From contig JAFAYE010000001.1 in NCBI GenBank assembly GCA_019240525.1, forward strand, positions 903,300 to 967,299: a DNA stretch of 64,000 bases. The letters run 5' to 3'. Below the pieces are notes generated by a model. It was given only the letters and a program-made list of their open reading frames with translations. It ran no database searches and was not told the origin of the DNA. The position numbers and the translations under genes were made by a program. Below, piece after piece: positions 27,851-36,914 of the stretch. The DNA is from Candidatus Eremiobacterota bacterium (GTDB lineage: Bacteria; Vulcanimicrobiota; Vulcanimicrobiia; Vulcanimicrobiales; Vulcanimicrobiaceae). Within the stretch, counting starts at the first letter, position 1; the number at the start of each line of letters is the position of its first letter.

Positions 27851-27990
27851 CGTACGTTTGCGCGGGAAGCCGGTGTAACGCCGGCACGGTCGCGCCACTG
27901 TATGCGGGGAGCCGCTCGAACCACTGTCCGTTCAACGGATGGGAAGGCTCGTGCAAAAGGCGACAATCCGCGAGTCAGGATACCGTCGCA
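27851..27990 (+). promoter_or_regulatory. Cobalamin (AdoCbl) riboswitch
   Basis: Hallmark conserved elements occur in the right order and spacing: GGGAAGCCGGTG (27864-27875), CCGGCACGG, the GCCACTG core (27894-27900), a second CCACTG, GGGAAGG (27941-27947), and the 3' B12-box core AGTCAGGATACC (27973-27984). It precedes btuB by about 45 nt. The gene's purine-rich Shine-Dalgarno (AAAGGAAAGGA, 28018-28028) lies downstream and could be sequestered, suggesting translational control; no T-run terminator is seen. Boundaries are approximate. Confidence 0.94.
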
Positions 27991-28033
27991 AGCGTTATTA
28001 CTCGATCCGCCTCGCGCAAAGGAAAGGATTGTC

Positions 28034-29926
28034 ATGCTTGCTACGATGCTTGCGGCGGCCGTCGCCGCCTCTCCCTCGCCGTCTCCCAGCGCCGTCCCGC
28101 AAATCGCCCATGTCGTCACCAGCGATCGGGGTCTCGAATCCGCGGCGCGCACCGCTCGCACGACGTACGTCGTCACTGCCGCGCAGATCGCTCGTGACGG
28201 CGATCGTACGGTCGCCGACGCAATCGAAACGTTACCTGGTGTCAACGTGACACGCTACGGCGCCTTCGGCGCCGCCGCGACGGTCGGCGTGCGCGGCAGC
28301 TCCTCCCAACAAGTCTTGGTTCTTCTCGATGGGTTGCCGGTCGCAGGCGGTCAAATCGACGACATCAATTTGGCGCAGCTTTCGGTTGCCGGCATCGATC
28401 GGATCGAGGTCGTCGAGGGAGGCGGTTCCACGCTCTATGGTTCGGGTGCGATCGGCGGCGTGATCAACATTATCACCGCGCCTTCACCCGCTCGCAGCCA
28501 AGGCACCCTCTCCGCAGGATCGTTCGACGAACAAAGTTACCAGTTTCAAACGCCCTTCCTGTCGTTCCAGCGAACCTATGCGACGAACGACTACTCGGTG
28601 GTCAACGCGCCGAATCGTCAAAATGCGCAAGCCGGGCTCACCGATGTGATGGCGAGATACTCGCATTCACTCGGTGCCTTCGATCTCACGTTGAGCGGCA
28701 ATCTCGGCAGCGCAATTGTCGGAGCGCCGAACGGGCTTGGATCGTTTTCGCCGACGAGCGAACAGTCGAACGTCAATCGCGACTTGCGCTTGAGCGCCGA
28801 GCACCGCAGCGCACGAGCCGTCACCACCGTGCAGCTGGGGGATTCGTCGCAGAGTCTTGCGTTTTCGTGCGACACCCCGGTGGATTTGAACTGTCCCAAC
28901 TCGTTTCCGACGCCATCGCCGCCGATGAAGTCAAATCCACCGTACGCGCAACTGCTCGACGATCAGCACTGGATGGCGAGCCTTCGCAATGTCGTCGGCG
29001 ACGACCATACGCGTTTGGTCTACGGCGTAGATCTGATGCGCGGCGTGGCTCGCGTCGATCCGGGCACCGGCGCCGGCACGCCGTTGGCGGCCGACAATTT
29101 ACCGATCTTCGACGCATATGCGCAAACCGCCGCATACGTGCAATCGCAATGGTTCGGCGCGCGAGGCCAACAACTCTATGCCGGAGTGCGCGGCGAACGC
29201 GACGGCGGCATCGGCGGCGCGTACTCCCCCTCGCTCGGGGGGATCGTGCCGCTTTCGACGGCACTGCAACTCAAGCTCAACGCCGCGACCGCATTCCGAG
29301 CACCGATCGCCGAGGAACTTTATTATCCGGGATTTTCGAACCCAAATCTTCAGCCCGAGCGCACCCGAGTCGCCGACGCGACCTTGGTCGCGCCGACGCT
29401 CTGGGGCGGCGTCAGCTTTGGCTGGTTTGCCACGAGCGGCTCGAATTTGATCGTTTCCCCGCCTCCGAACTACATTCCCGAGAACGTCCAGCGTGCATCG
29501 ATTGCCGGTCTTACGCTCGGCATTGCTACGCCGCCGTTTCATGGATACACCGCCAATCTCAACGTCACGAACTTGTATCGTGCGCAAGATCTCGGTTCCG
29601 ATTCCCGCTTGCCGGGACGGGGGCCGGTCTTTGCGGTCGATCTGGGATTGCGCTACGTCGCCCCGCCGTCAAGCCGCTTCGACGGATTCAACATCAGCGC
29701 CGTGACCCAAGGGCCGCAAGAGGGCACCGACCCCTATCTCTCGCCGCTCTACGCCGTCTATCAGCCGGCAACGTTCACGTTGGTCAACGGGTATCTCGCG
29801 TATCGTTTGAACCCGCGCGTCGTGCTCGCGTTGCGCGGTTACAATCTCGGTAACGATCGGTACGCGATCTACGCCGGCTATCCCATGCCGGGCCGTGCCT
29901 TCGCACTCGAATTGCGCAGCCGGTGA
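28034..29926 (+). CDS. btuB: TonB-dependent outer-membrane cobalamin receptor (BtuB-like)
   Basis: 630 residues from the ATG 6 bp after the Shine-Dalgarno. A signal peptide is followed by a Pro/Ser segment and a TonB-box-like stretch (IAHVVTS). The plug domain (about 45-160) has VADAIETLPGVNVTRYG, LVLLDGLPVAGG and IEVVEGGGSTLYGSGAIGGV; a 22-strand-type barrel runs to the C-terminus and ends in FALELRSR. It imports B12 across the outer membrane with TonB energy, so the cell must have an outer membrane. Expression is repressed by cobalamin through the riboswitch directly upstream. Stop overlaps the btuC GTG start. Confidence 0.93.
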   Translation: MLATMLAAAVAASPSPSPSAVPQIAHVVTSDRGLESAARTARTTYVVTAAQIARDGDRTVADAIETLPGVNVTRYGAFGAAATVGVRGSSSQQVLVLLDGLPVAGGQIDDINLAQLSVAGIDRIEVVEGGGSTLYGSGAIGGVINIITAPSPARSQGTLSAGSFDEQSYQFQTPFLSFQRTYATNDYSVVNAPNRQNAQAGLTDVMARYSHSLGAFDLTLSGNLGSAIVGAPNGLGSFSPTSEQSNVNRDLRLSAEHRSARAVTTVQLGDSSQSLAFSCDTPVDLNCPNSFPTPSPPMKSNPPYAQLLDDQHWMASLRNVVGDDHTRLVYGVDLMRGVARVDPGTGAGTPLAADNLPIFDAYAQTAAYVQSQWFGARGQQLYAGVRGERDGGIGGAYSPSLGGIVPLSTALQLKLNAATAFRAPIAEELYYPGFSNPNLQPERTRVADATLVAPTLWGGVSFGWFATSGSNLIVSPPPNYIPENVQRASIAGLTLGIATPPFHGYTANLNVTNLYRAQDLGSDSRLPGRGPVFAVDLGLRYVAPPSSRFDGFNISAVTQGPQEGTDPYLSPLYAVYQPATFTLVNGYLAYRLNPRVVLALRGYNLGNDRYAIYAGYPMPGRAFALELRSR

Positions 29927-30915
29927 AAGGAAGGGCGGGCGGGCTTGGCCTGCTCGTGTTGGCGGCGGCCGCGGCGAGCCTACTCGTTGGCGGGACGCCG
30001 CTATCGCTCGCGCAGATCGCCAACGCGCTCGCGCATCCGCACGAATCCGACGTTGTCGGCACGATCGTTTGGCAGATCCGCTTGCCGCGCATCTGCATTG
30101 CTGCGACGGTCGGTGCGTCGCTGGCGCTTTGCGGAGCGATGCTGCAAGGGATGCTTCGCAACCCGCTCGCGGATCCGTATCTTACGGGTGTCAGCGCGGC
30201 GGCGGCGGCGGCCATTGCGATTGCCGTGCTCGCCGGAGCGGCGGCCGGCGCGACGCCGGCAATCGGATTCGTCGCAGGGATTGGTGCCGCGCTGCTTGTC
30301 GCGGCGCTCTCTCGTCGCGGCGGCGGCATCGACGCAAACCGCTTGATTCTCGCCGGCGTTTCGCTCTCGACCTTTTTCGCGGCGATCGTAACCCTGGCCG
30401 TGGTACGCGCGCAATCGAGTAACTATGCCGCAACGATCATCGCGTGGCTTGCGGGCTCGATGGCCGGGCGCGGCTGGCACGATCTGGTCATGGTGGCACC
30501 GTACGTCGCGCTCGGCGCGCTGCTTGCCGGCATCGCGGCCGCACCGCTCAACGCCCTTCGCATCGGCGAGCTGCGAGCGCGCGCCGCCGGCCTGGATGTG
30601 GAGCGCGCACAATGGGTCATCCTCGCCGCGTCATCGCTGCTCGCGGCGAGCAGTGTCGTGCTTGCAGGACTGGTCGGCTTCATCGGACTCATCGTTCCGC
30701 ACGTTGCCCGGCGTATCGTTGGTTCGGACGCGCGCCCGCTCTTGCCGGCATGCGTCGCCATCGGCGCTGCCCTCTGCATGCTCGCGGACGCGATCTGCCG
30801 CGTCGTCGTCGCGCCGGCCGAGCTCCCGATAGGAGTTTTGCTCGCATTCATCGGCGTGCCCGCATTTCTCTATCTGTATCTTCACCCCGCCCGGGGCCGG
30901 CGCGACGCGGCGTGA
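29923..30915 (+). CDS. btuC: FecCD/BtuC-family ABC permease
   Basis: 330 residues from a GTG in a GTGA overlap with btuB. About ten membrane helices. Family blocks IRLPRICIAATVGASLALCG, MLRNPLADPYLTGVSAAAAA, LAGLVGFIGLIVPHVARRIVG and the C-terminal AELPIGVLLAFIGVPAFLYL match BtuC/FecCD permeases of B12 or siderophore importers; the context makes B12 the likely substrate. Confidence 0.93.
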   Translation: MKGRAGGLGLLVLAAAAASLLVGGTPLSLAQIANALAHPHESDVVGTIVWQIRLPRICIAATVGASLALCGAMLQGMLRNPLADPYLTGVSAAAAAAIAIAVLAGAAAGATPAIGFVAGIGAALLVAALSRRGGGIDANRLILAGVSLSTFFAAIVTLAVVRAQSSNYAATIIAWLAGSMAGRGWHDLVMVAPYVALGALLAGIAAAPLNALRIGELRARAAGLDVERAQWVILAASSLLAASSVVLAGLVGFIGLIVPHVARRIVGSDARPLLPACVAIGAALCMLADAICRVVVAPAELPIGVLLAFIGVPAFLYLYLHPARGRRDAA

Positions 30916-31727
30916 CGATCGAGTTGCGAGATGCCCGGCTAACAATCGGCCGGCGGCCATTGTTGAGCGGCCTTGACGCGCGGATCGAGCGCGGCGAGTT
31001 TCTTGCGCTCATTGGGCCGAACGGCGTCGGTAAGACGACGTTGCTACGCGCCCTTGCGGGATTGCATCCGCTCGAAAGCGGCACGATTTTGCTGAACGGA
31101 ATGACGCTTGACAGGATGAAACCCTCCGCGCGTGCGCGGCAGGTTGCATTAGTGACCGGCGACGAGGTCTTCCTCGACTCGCTCCTCGTTTCAGACGTCG
31201 TTTCGATCGGTCGATTCGCGTACCACCGGTGGTGGGAGTGGCAGTCTCGGCAAAGCGATGCTGCGGCGGTTGCGCGAGGGTTGCAAGAAGTGCAGATGAC
31301 CGGCCTCTCCGACCGCCTCTTCTCGACCTTGAGTTCGGGGGAACGACAGCGGGTTTGGATCGCCCTTGGACTTGCGCAAGAGACGCCGCTTTTGCTGCTC
31401 GACGAACCAACAAGTCACCTCGACGTGCATGTCGCGCACACCATCCTGGCCTTACTGCGACGCCTTTCGCGCGCGGGAACGACGATCGTCTGCGCGTTGC
31501 ACGACTTCAACGAAGCGGCCATCTACGCCGATCGCGTCGGATTGCTCGGCAATGGCCGGCTTGTGATGCTTGCGCCGCCGGACGAGGTTCTCGCGAACCT
31601 AGTCCTCGATGACATCTACGGCATCGCGATGGAGCGCGTTCGCCTTTGCGGCGGTGGAATGCGCGTATTCGTTAAGGACGTGGAGCCTGCACCAGTCGAA
31701 CGTCCGAGCCGAGAACCCAACGCGTGA
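30912..31727 (+). CDS. btuD: Cobalamin-type ABC importer ATPase (BtuD-like)
   Basis: 271 residues from a GTG coupled to btuC (GTGA). Walker A GPNGVGKT (35-42), signature LSSGE (140-144), Walker B LLLLDEP (160-166) and an H-loop in ALHDF. Powers import with btuC and, in trans, btuF. The 3' 56 bp overlap the convergent small secreted protein gene. Confidence 0.93.
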   Translation: MTIELRDARLTIGRRPLLSGLDARIERGEFLALIGPNGVGKTTLLRALAGLHPLESGTILLNGMTLDRMKPSARARQVALVTGDEVFLDSLLVSDVVSIGRFAYHRWWEWQSRQSDAAAVARGLQEVQMTGLSDRLFSTLSSGERQRVWIALGLAQETPLLLLDEPTSHLDVHVAHTILALLRRLSRAGTTIVCALHDFNEAAIYADRVGLLGNGRLVMLAPPDEVLANLVLDDIYGIAMERVRLCGGGMRVFVKDVEPAPVERPSREPNA

Positions 31728-32076
31728 GACCGCGCTGCGGACCGGCGAGAAGAAGCACCCCAACGGCATCGTCGGGATGGTGGAAGACCGGCGATTCGAC
31801 GTAGTTCGAGACGCAGGTGACGACCGTCGCGTGAGTCCCGGGGCCCACTAAGATCGCGTGCGGGAGCATCGCTTGCGCCGCATCGAACGTGGCGGCGTGG
31901 TATTCGCGAAGCCGCGCTCGCGAATCCCACACGAGCACGGCCGGATCGTCGGTCGTACTGTAGAGAACGACCCGGTCACCCCGATGGCCGCGGCAATCGG
32001 CTGACGCCACTTGCGCGCAAGCCGCAAAGGCCACAGCGAGCGCGAGCCCGAGCTTATACATCGACGCGCTGCGCAT
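31672..32076 (-). CDS. Small secreted protein of unknown function
   Basis: 134 residues; an ATG five codons downstream (32061) is an equally good start. An N-terminal signal peptide (through about AQVASA) is followed by an about 110-residue domain with VVLYSTTDDPAVLVWDS and two cysteines that could pair (ADCRG and VVTCVSN). No family recognised. It overlaps the 3' end of the PP2C phosphatase gene upstream by 23 bp, suggesting co-expression, and overlaps convergent btuD by 56 bp at its own 3' end. Confidence 0.6.
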   Translation of the reverse strand: MRSASMYKLGLALAVAFAACAQVASADCRGHRGDRVVLYSTTDDPAVLVWDSRARLREYHAATFDAAQAMLPHAILVGPGTHATVVTCVSNYVESPVFHHPDDAVGVLLLAGPQRGLTRWVLGSDVRLVQAPRP

Positions 32077-33424
32077 CCATCAGCCGAATCGTCAGTACCG
32101 CGAGATCGTCGCGCAAACGAGTGCCGCCGCGCGAGCGCGCTGCGGCCACCAGGTCATCTGCGAGCGGCTGCGCGTGCACTGGGCCGCGCTCGATCAATTC
32201 CATCGCGCCCGTACCGGAGAGCGGTTTGCCTTCCCGATTGCGCACTTCGGTCAAACCATCGGTCGTAAGCACCAAGGTGTCGCCGGGATCGAGATCGATC
32301 GTCTCGGAGTAGAATGGCTCCTCCATCACGCCGAGGACCGGACCGGTCACCGCCAACTGCTCGACGCCATTGCGACGTCGCAGGAAGACCGCGTCGTGGC
32401 CGGCGCTCCCGAACTCCAAGCGAAAGCTCGCGGTATCGAGCACGCCCACGAACATCGAAACGAAAAGATAGGGATTTCCGACCGCCTTTGAAAAAGCGGT
32501 GTTGAACTCGGCGAGAATGGCCGCCGGATCGCTCTCCCGCAAAGCGATCGAACGGATCATGAACTTGATGAATGCCGTCAAAACCGCGGCATCGACGCCT
32601 TTTCCGCTGATATCCGCGATGAGAATGAGCGCGTGGGTGCCGGAGAGGCGGTACACGTCGAAAACGTCGCCGCCCACTGCCACATGATTGGTCGCCGAAC
32701 GATAGGCACTTCCGACCTCGCAATGCGGCAGCGGAATCGATTCGCTGCGAAACGCTCGTTGCAAAATTTCGGTGATCGTTCGTTCTTCTTCGAGCTCGCG
32801 ATTGAGCCGAGAGCGATAGACGTTGAATAATACGGCCAGTAGGCCGAAGACCAAAACCCAGAAGGCGCGAACGTAGGCGGCCCGATTGACTTGCGATTGC
32901 GTACTGCGCACGAAGGCAGCGTCTGTGCCGGCGAGGGTTTCTCGTATCGCGGCAACCGCGCGCGTTTCGTAATCGGCGAAGAGCTTGTTACGCTTATCGA
33001 GCTCGACGAGACGTCGCCGAGGATGCCGAAGCAACGGCCCGGCGACCTCGGTTCGCCATTTTGATTGAAGCAAGCCGTATTGATGGAGCTGATCCCTAGC
33101 AGCGAGCAACTGTTCGTCACGCAAAACGCGTTTGATCGCGCGTTGGGTATTGTCGTAGCCGGCGACAGCTTGGCGGTATTGAGCGACGTAAAACGGATCG
33201 CGAGTCAACAGGTAGCCGCGCAACGAATTCTCTTCGTCGATCTGCAGACGGAGCAGTTCCTCTAGCTGCATTTGCGCTTGCTGGATCTGTGCTTCGCGCG
33301 CAAACGTATTGGCCAGCTGCGTTCGAGTCTCGAAGGTTCCTTCTACCGCGAAAGCGAGCGTGACGATGAGGAACGCCGTCATGAGCAGCGTCCCGGTGAT
33401 ATTTGCGAACGGCTCGTTCTTCAC
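32054..33424 (-). CDS. CHASE3-type membrane sensor with SpoIIE/PP2C phosphatase domain
   Basis: 456 residues. TM helix about 12-30, an extracytoplasmic four-helix CHASE3-like domain (about 35-190, with LQIDEENSLRGYLLTRD), a second TM helix (about 185-205), then a PP2C/SpoIIE serine phosphatase (about 225-450). Metal-site motifs of the phosphatase are VGGDVFDVYRL, LIADISGKGVDAAV, TDGLTEVRN and the C-terminal DDLAVLTIRL. Proteins of this plan usually dephosphorylate an anti-sigma-factor antagonist in response to an envelope signal; no partner-switch genes are in the window. Divergent from the phosphomannomutase gene with 38 bp between starts. Confidence 0.87.
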   Translation of the reverse strand: MKNEPFANITGTLLMTAFLIVTLAFAVEGTFETRTQLANTFAREAQIQQAQMQLEELLRLQIDEENSLRGYLLTRDPFYVAQYRQAVAGYDNTQRAIKRVLRDEQLLAARDQLHQYGLLQSKWRTEVAGPLLRHPRRRLVELDKRNKLFADYETRAVAAIRETLAGTDAAFVRSTQSQVNRAAYVRAFWVLVFGLLAVLFNVYRSRLNRELEEERTITEILQRAFRSESIPLPHCEVGSAYRSATNHVAVGGDVFDVYRLSGTHALILIADISGKGVDAAVLTAFIKFMIRSIALRESDPAAILAEFNTAFSKAVGNPYLFVSMFVGVLDTASFRLEFGSAGHDAVFLRRRNGVEQLAVTGPVLGVMEEPFYSETIDLDPGDTLVLTTDGLTEVRNREGKPLSGTGAMELIERGPVHAQPLADDLVAAARSRGGTRLRDDLAVLTIRLMDAQRVDV

Positions 33425-33462
33425 GAAGGCGTCACGCTAGCGCGGTCGAAGAATCGCAAGCT

Positions 33463-34833
33463 GTGGACGGTCGCGTCGATCCCACGATTTTTAAATCCTA
33501 CGACGTCCGAGGCGTTTATCCGTCCGAACTGAGCGACGAGATCGCTTACGCTATCGGACGCTGCTTCGTTTCCTTGCTCGATAGCGCTCGAGGGCGAGAT
33601 ACCCCGATGACGATTGCCCTCGGACGAGATATGCGCCCTTCCGGCCAACAGCTGGGCGACGCATTCGCCCGCGGCGTTTCGGAATCGGGTGGGAACGTCG
33701 TCGACATCGGAATGGTTTCGACGGACGCGCTCTATTTCGCCGTCGGAAAATTCCAACTCGACGGCGGCGTCATGATTACGGCTTCGCATAATCCGGCACA
33801 ATATAACGGTCTCAAATTTACCCGCTCGCAGGCCCAGGCCATCTCGCTCGAAAGCGGCTTAGCGACGATACGCGACCAGCTGCTTTCGGGAGAGCTGCCT
33901 CCCAAGAGCGCTACGGCGGGAACTATTTCTCATCGTAACGTGCTCGACGATTTTGCGCAACACTGCCTATCCTTTGTCGAGCGTTCCAAGATCAAGCCCT
34001 TGCGAATCGCGGTCGATGCTGGCAACGGAATGGCGGGCAAAACGGTGCCTTACGTCTTTGCGAGCCTGCCCTGCGAGGTGCTGCCGATCTACTTCGAACT
34101 CGACGGCAGCTTCCCAAACCACCCAGCCAGCCCCATCGAGCCCGCAAACATGATTGACTTGCAGGCCGAAGTGCGCAAACAAAGCTGCGATTTGGGCGTT
34201 GCGTTTGACGGGGATGCGGACCGCATGTTCATCGTCGACGAAAAAGGCGGCCTGGTCGACGGCAGCACGGTCACGGCGCTCGTCGCGCTCAACACGCTGA
34301 AGAAACATCCGGGCGCGAAGATCCTTTACAACCTCATTTGCAGCCGCAGCGTTCCCGAGCTCATCGTCAAAGCCGGCGGTATCCCGGTACGTTCGCAAGT
34401 GGGCCATTCAATCATCAAAGCCGAGATGCGCCAGCACGACGTCGTATTCGGCGGCGAGCACAGTGGGCATTTTTACTTCCGTGACAACTGGTATGCCGAC
34501 TCCGGAATGATAGCACTGCTGCAGTGCCTCGAGCTTTTCAGCGAGGCCGGCAAACCAGTCAGCGAGGTGATCGCACCGATCGATACTCGCTTCCGATCCG
34601 GCGAGATCAACAGTCCGGTCAACGATATTGCCGCGAAGCTTCGCGAGATGGAAGCGCGTTATGCCGACGCACCGATCGACCACCTCGACGGCGTAACGAT
34701 CTCGTATCCCACGTGGTGGATGAACGTCCGCCCCTCCAATACCGAGCCGCTGCTGCGCCTCAACGTCGAGGGCGATACCGAGGCGCTGATGCGGCAGCAT
34801 CGCAACGAAGCGCTGGCGATGATACGGAGCTAA
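33463..34833 (+). CDS. manB: Phosphomannomutase/phosphoglucomutase
   Basis: 456 residues from the GTG; further upstream the frame runs into the divergent gene's promoter. Alpha-D-phosphohexomutase with the phosphoserine loop TASHNP (106-111, S108), the Mg2+ loop DGDADR (about 243-248), the sugar-binding GGEHSGHFYF and the phosphate-binding RPSNTEPLLR near the C-terminus. Interconverts hexose-6-phosphate and hexose-1-phosphate for surface polysaccharide precursors. The GEHSGH motif is typical of PMM/PGM. It is followed after 2 bp by nagA. Confidence 0.93.
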   Translation: MDGRVDPTIFKSYDVRGVYPSELSDEIAYAIGRCFVSLLDSARGRDTPMTIALGRDMRPSGQQLGDAFARGVSESGGNVVDIGMVSTDALYFAVGKFQLDGGVMITASHNPAQYNGLKFTRSQAQAISLESGLATIRDQLLSGELPPKSATAGTISHRNVLDDFAQHCLSFVERSKIKPLRIAVDAGNGMAGKTVPYVFASLPCEVLPIYFELDGSFPNHPASPIEPANMIDLQAEVRKQSCDLGVAFDGDADRMFIVDEKGGLVDGSTVTALVALNTLKKHPGAKILYNLICSRSVPELIVKAGGIPVRSQVGHSIIKAEMRQHDVVFGGEHSGHFYFRDNWYADSGMIALLQCLELFSEAGKPVSEVIAPIDTRFRSGEINSPVNDIAAKLREMEARYADAPIDHLDGVTISYPTWWMNVRPSNTEPLLRLNVEGDTEALMRQHRNEALAMIRS

Positions 34834-34835
34834 AC

Positions 34836-35978
34836 ATGCCGGCGACGCTATTGGGACCTGCCTTTATTGCCGTCGGAGACGGAACGTCGACCTTCGGTCG
34901 GCTCGCGGTGGAGAACGGACGAATCGCGGGCGTGCTCGCCGCCGACGGTCCATCGGAGTATACGCTGCCGCCCGGCAGCAGCATCGCGCCCGGACTCATC
35001 GACGTCCATACCAATGGCGCCGCGGAGTGTCTCTTCAATCGCGATCAAGGCAACGCCGTCGCCGCCGCGGTCGCGAGTTACGCGGCCGATGGCGCAACCG
35101 GCTTTGTCGCCAGCGTCATGACGGCTCCCTGGGAATCGATGCTGCATGCGGCCTCGGAGGTCGTCGAGGCGGCGAATCAGCTCGAAGAGGACGCGCCGGC
35201 CGGTGCCCGCTGTCTGGGCGTCCATTTCGAAGGGCCTTTTCTCAATCCCAAATTCCGCCGCATCCATCGTCACGAATGGCTGCTCCCCGCGACCGCGGCG
35301 CGCGCCCAAGAGATGGTCGATTCATGTAAGGGCGCGTGTCTGTTGGTGACCATGGCGCCCGAGATCGAAGGCGCCGCCGACGCGCTGCGCGTTTTCTCAC
35401 AGAACGGCGTGGTCTGCTCGGCCGGCCATACGGGCGCGCGATACCGCGAAGGTATGCTTGCAATCGGGCTGGGCTTCCGTTCGCTCACCCATGCCTTTAA
35501 TGGCATGCCGCCGCTCGACCATCGCGATCCCTCGATCTTAGCTTCCTTCATTCAGGATCGTCGCACGCTCGTTCAAGTCATTTGCGACGGCATTCACGTG
35601 TCGCCGGTCATGGTCGACATTCTGCATCGCACGCTGGGCGATCGCGTCGTCCTCGCGACCGATAACATGCCCGCCGCCGACCCCGGTTACCACATCGAAG
35701 GCGGAGTCATGCGCGCGGCCGACGGAACGATCGCCGGGAGCGCGCTGCACATCGACGAAGGCTTGCGCAACTACATGTCGTACGCGCAAATTCCGTTCGC
35801 CCAAGCAATCGTTGCGGCAACGCACGCGCCGGCTCGGCTCATTCGCCACGACGGCGAGATGGGCCGCATCGCCCCAGGAATGCGAGCCGACCTTTCGTTC
35901 TGGGATTCCGATTACCGCGTCATCGCTACGATGGTCGGCGGCAACTTCGTCTACAATCGCGTCGAGGTCGCAGTCTAA
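34836..35978 (+). CDS. nagA: N-acetylglucosamine-6-phosphate deacetylase
   Basis: 380 residues. Amidohydrolase-fold enzyme removing acetate from GlcNAc-6-P in amino-sugar recycling. Visible motifs are the metal-site DVHTNGA (D56, H58), HFEGPFLNP with the bridging Glu, CSAGHTGA, LTHAFNGMPPL and the catalytic Asp in LATDNMPAADP. The first metal site in NagA enzymes varies; here DxH is kept. Adjacent manB suggests an amino-sugar or hexose-phosphate operon. The stop overlaps the convergent TSUP gene by 4 bp (CTAA). Confidence 0.92.
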   Translation: MPATLLGPAFIAVGDGTSTFGRLAVENGRIAGVLAADGPSEYTLPPGSSIAPGLIDVHTNGAAECLFNRDQGNAVAAAVASYAADGATGFVASVMTAPWESMLHAASEVVEAANQLEEDAPAGARCLGVHFEGPFLNPKFRRIHRHEWLLPATAARAQEMVDSCKGACLLVTMAPEIEGAADALRVFSQNGVVCSAGHTGARYREGMLAIGLGFRSLTHAFNGMPPLDHRDPSILASFIQDRRTLVQVICDGIHVSPVMVDILHRTLGDRVVLATDNMPAADPGYHIEGGVMRAADGTIAGSALHIDEGLRNYMSYAQIPFAQAIVAATHAPARLIRHDGEMGRIAPGMRADLSFWDSDYRVIATMVGGNFVYNRVEVAV

Positions 35979-36874
35979 GGAACCGGCGCCAACTCCTCGC
36001 CGGGCGTTTCGAGCGCGGCGGGCCGCGTCGCCGAACGGAGCATCGCGATCGAAGTGTAGAGCACCACAACGACGACCAGCCAGCGCACCGCACCTAAGGG
36101 CAGCGCTTTCACAATATAGGCGGCGATCAGGACACCGGGAATACCGCCGAGCGCCAACCCAAGAGCCGCGCGCATGGAGAACGCACCGTAGCGAATGAAG
36201 CGCGTGCTCGCAATCGGCATCAGAAACGCGCACGCGCCCATCATGATTGGAAATGCGGCTTTTGGGTCCATCCCCAGCAAACTGACCAGAATCATGCACG
36301 GCGCGTAAAAACCGATCCCGATCGTCATCAGGGCGCCCAAACCGAAGCTGACCACGACTCCGACGATCAATTGTACACCGGTCAGGCCGAGCGCGTCGCC
36401 GGTCAATCCAAAATAGCTTCCGCGCAGGTTACTCAGCACGAAGAGCGCAGCGGCGGCAAGCAACGCGACACCCATCCCGATCTGAACCGAACGACGCGGT
36501 AATCTGGAGACCACCCCAGCACCCAGCCAAGCGCCGGCAACGGCGGCAAAGATGAGCGAGACCAAGGTCAATGGAGCGACGCTGATGATCGTGATATAGA
36601 TCGCTGCTTCGACGATCGTCGGCAGCGTGTGCCCGACGTTGAGCGTGCCGGGAATGCGCTCGTCGGGCACCAGCCGCCAGAGCTTGAACATGGAGGTCGT
36701 CGTCGCGAACGAGCCTATGCCTAGCGTGTCGAAAAAATTCGCTACGAAACCAATCGCGGTCTCGACCGGCCTCGGCCATCCGGGACGATGCCGCGGCATG
36801 GCCCGGACGAGTCCGTTGACGATAACACCCGTTACGACGGCGAGGCCAATGCGCAGAATATCCGGGACGATCAT
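35975..36874 (-). CDS. TSUP (TauE/SafE) family membrane permease
   Basis: 299 residues, about eight hydrophobic helices in two homologous halves: GFVANFFDTLGIGSFATTT in the first and GFYAPCMILVSLLGMDPKAAFP in the second. Family members export sulfite, sulfoacetate or related organosulfur anions, but substrates vary. It follows metH on the same strand by 40 bp and may belong to that sulfur-related transcript. The substrate is not determinable. Confidence 0.82.
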   Translation of the reverse strand: MIVPDILRIGLAVVTGVIVNGLVRAMPRHRPGWPRPVETAIGFVANFFDTLGIGSFATTTSMFKLWRLVPDERIPGTLNVGHTLPTIVEAAIYITIISVAPLTLVSLIFAAVAGAWLGAGVVSRLPRRSVQIGMGVALLAAAALFVLSNLRGSYFGLTGDALGLTGVQLIVGVVVSFGLGALMTIGIGFYAPCMILVSLLGMDPKAAFPIMMGACAFLMPIASTRFIRYGAFSMRAALGLALGGIPGVLIAAYIVKALPLGAVRWLVVVVVLYTSIAMLRSATRPAALETPGEELAPVP

Positions 36875-36914
36875 TGGCTTACATCCTACGCCTATAAGTC
36901 ACGGCAGCCTGCCT

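Noticed and set aside
27801-28033. Protein-coding upstream extension of btuB through the leader
   Set aside because: The leader holds a full cobalamin riboswitch and the ATG at 28034 has a good Shine-Dalgarno and starts a signal peptide.
36875-36914. SAM riboswitch or terminator around metH and the TSUP gene
   Set aside because: Only a weak GGCAG-G-CTGCC hairpin was seen inside the metH 3' end; no conserved riboswitch core and no T-run.
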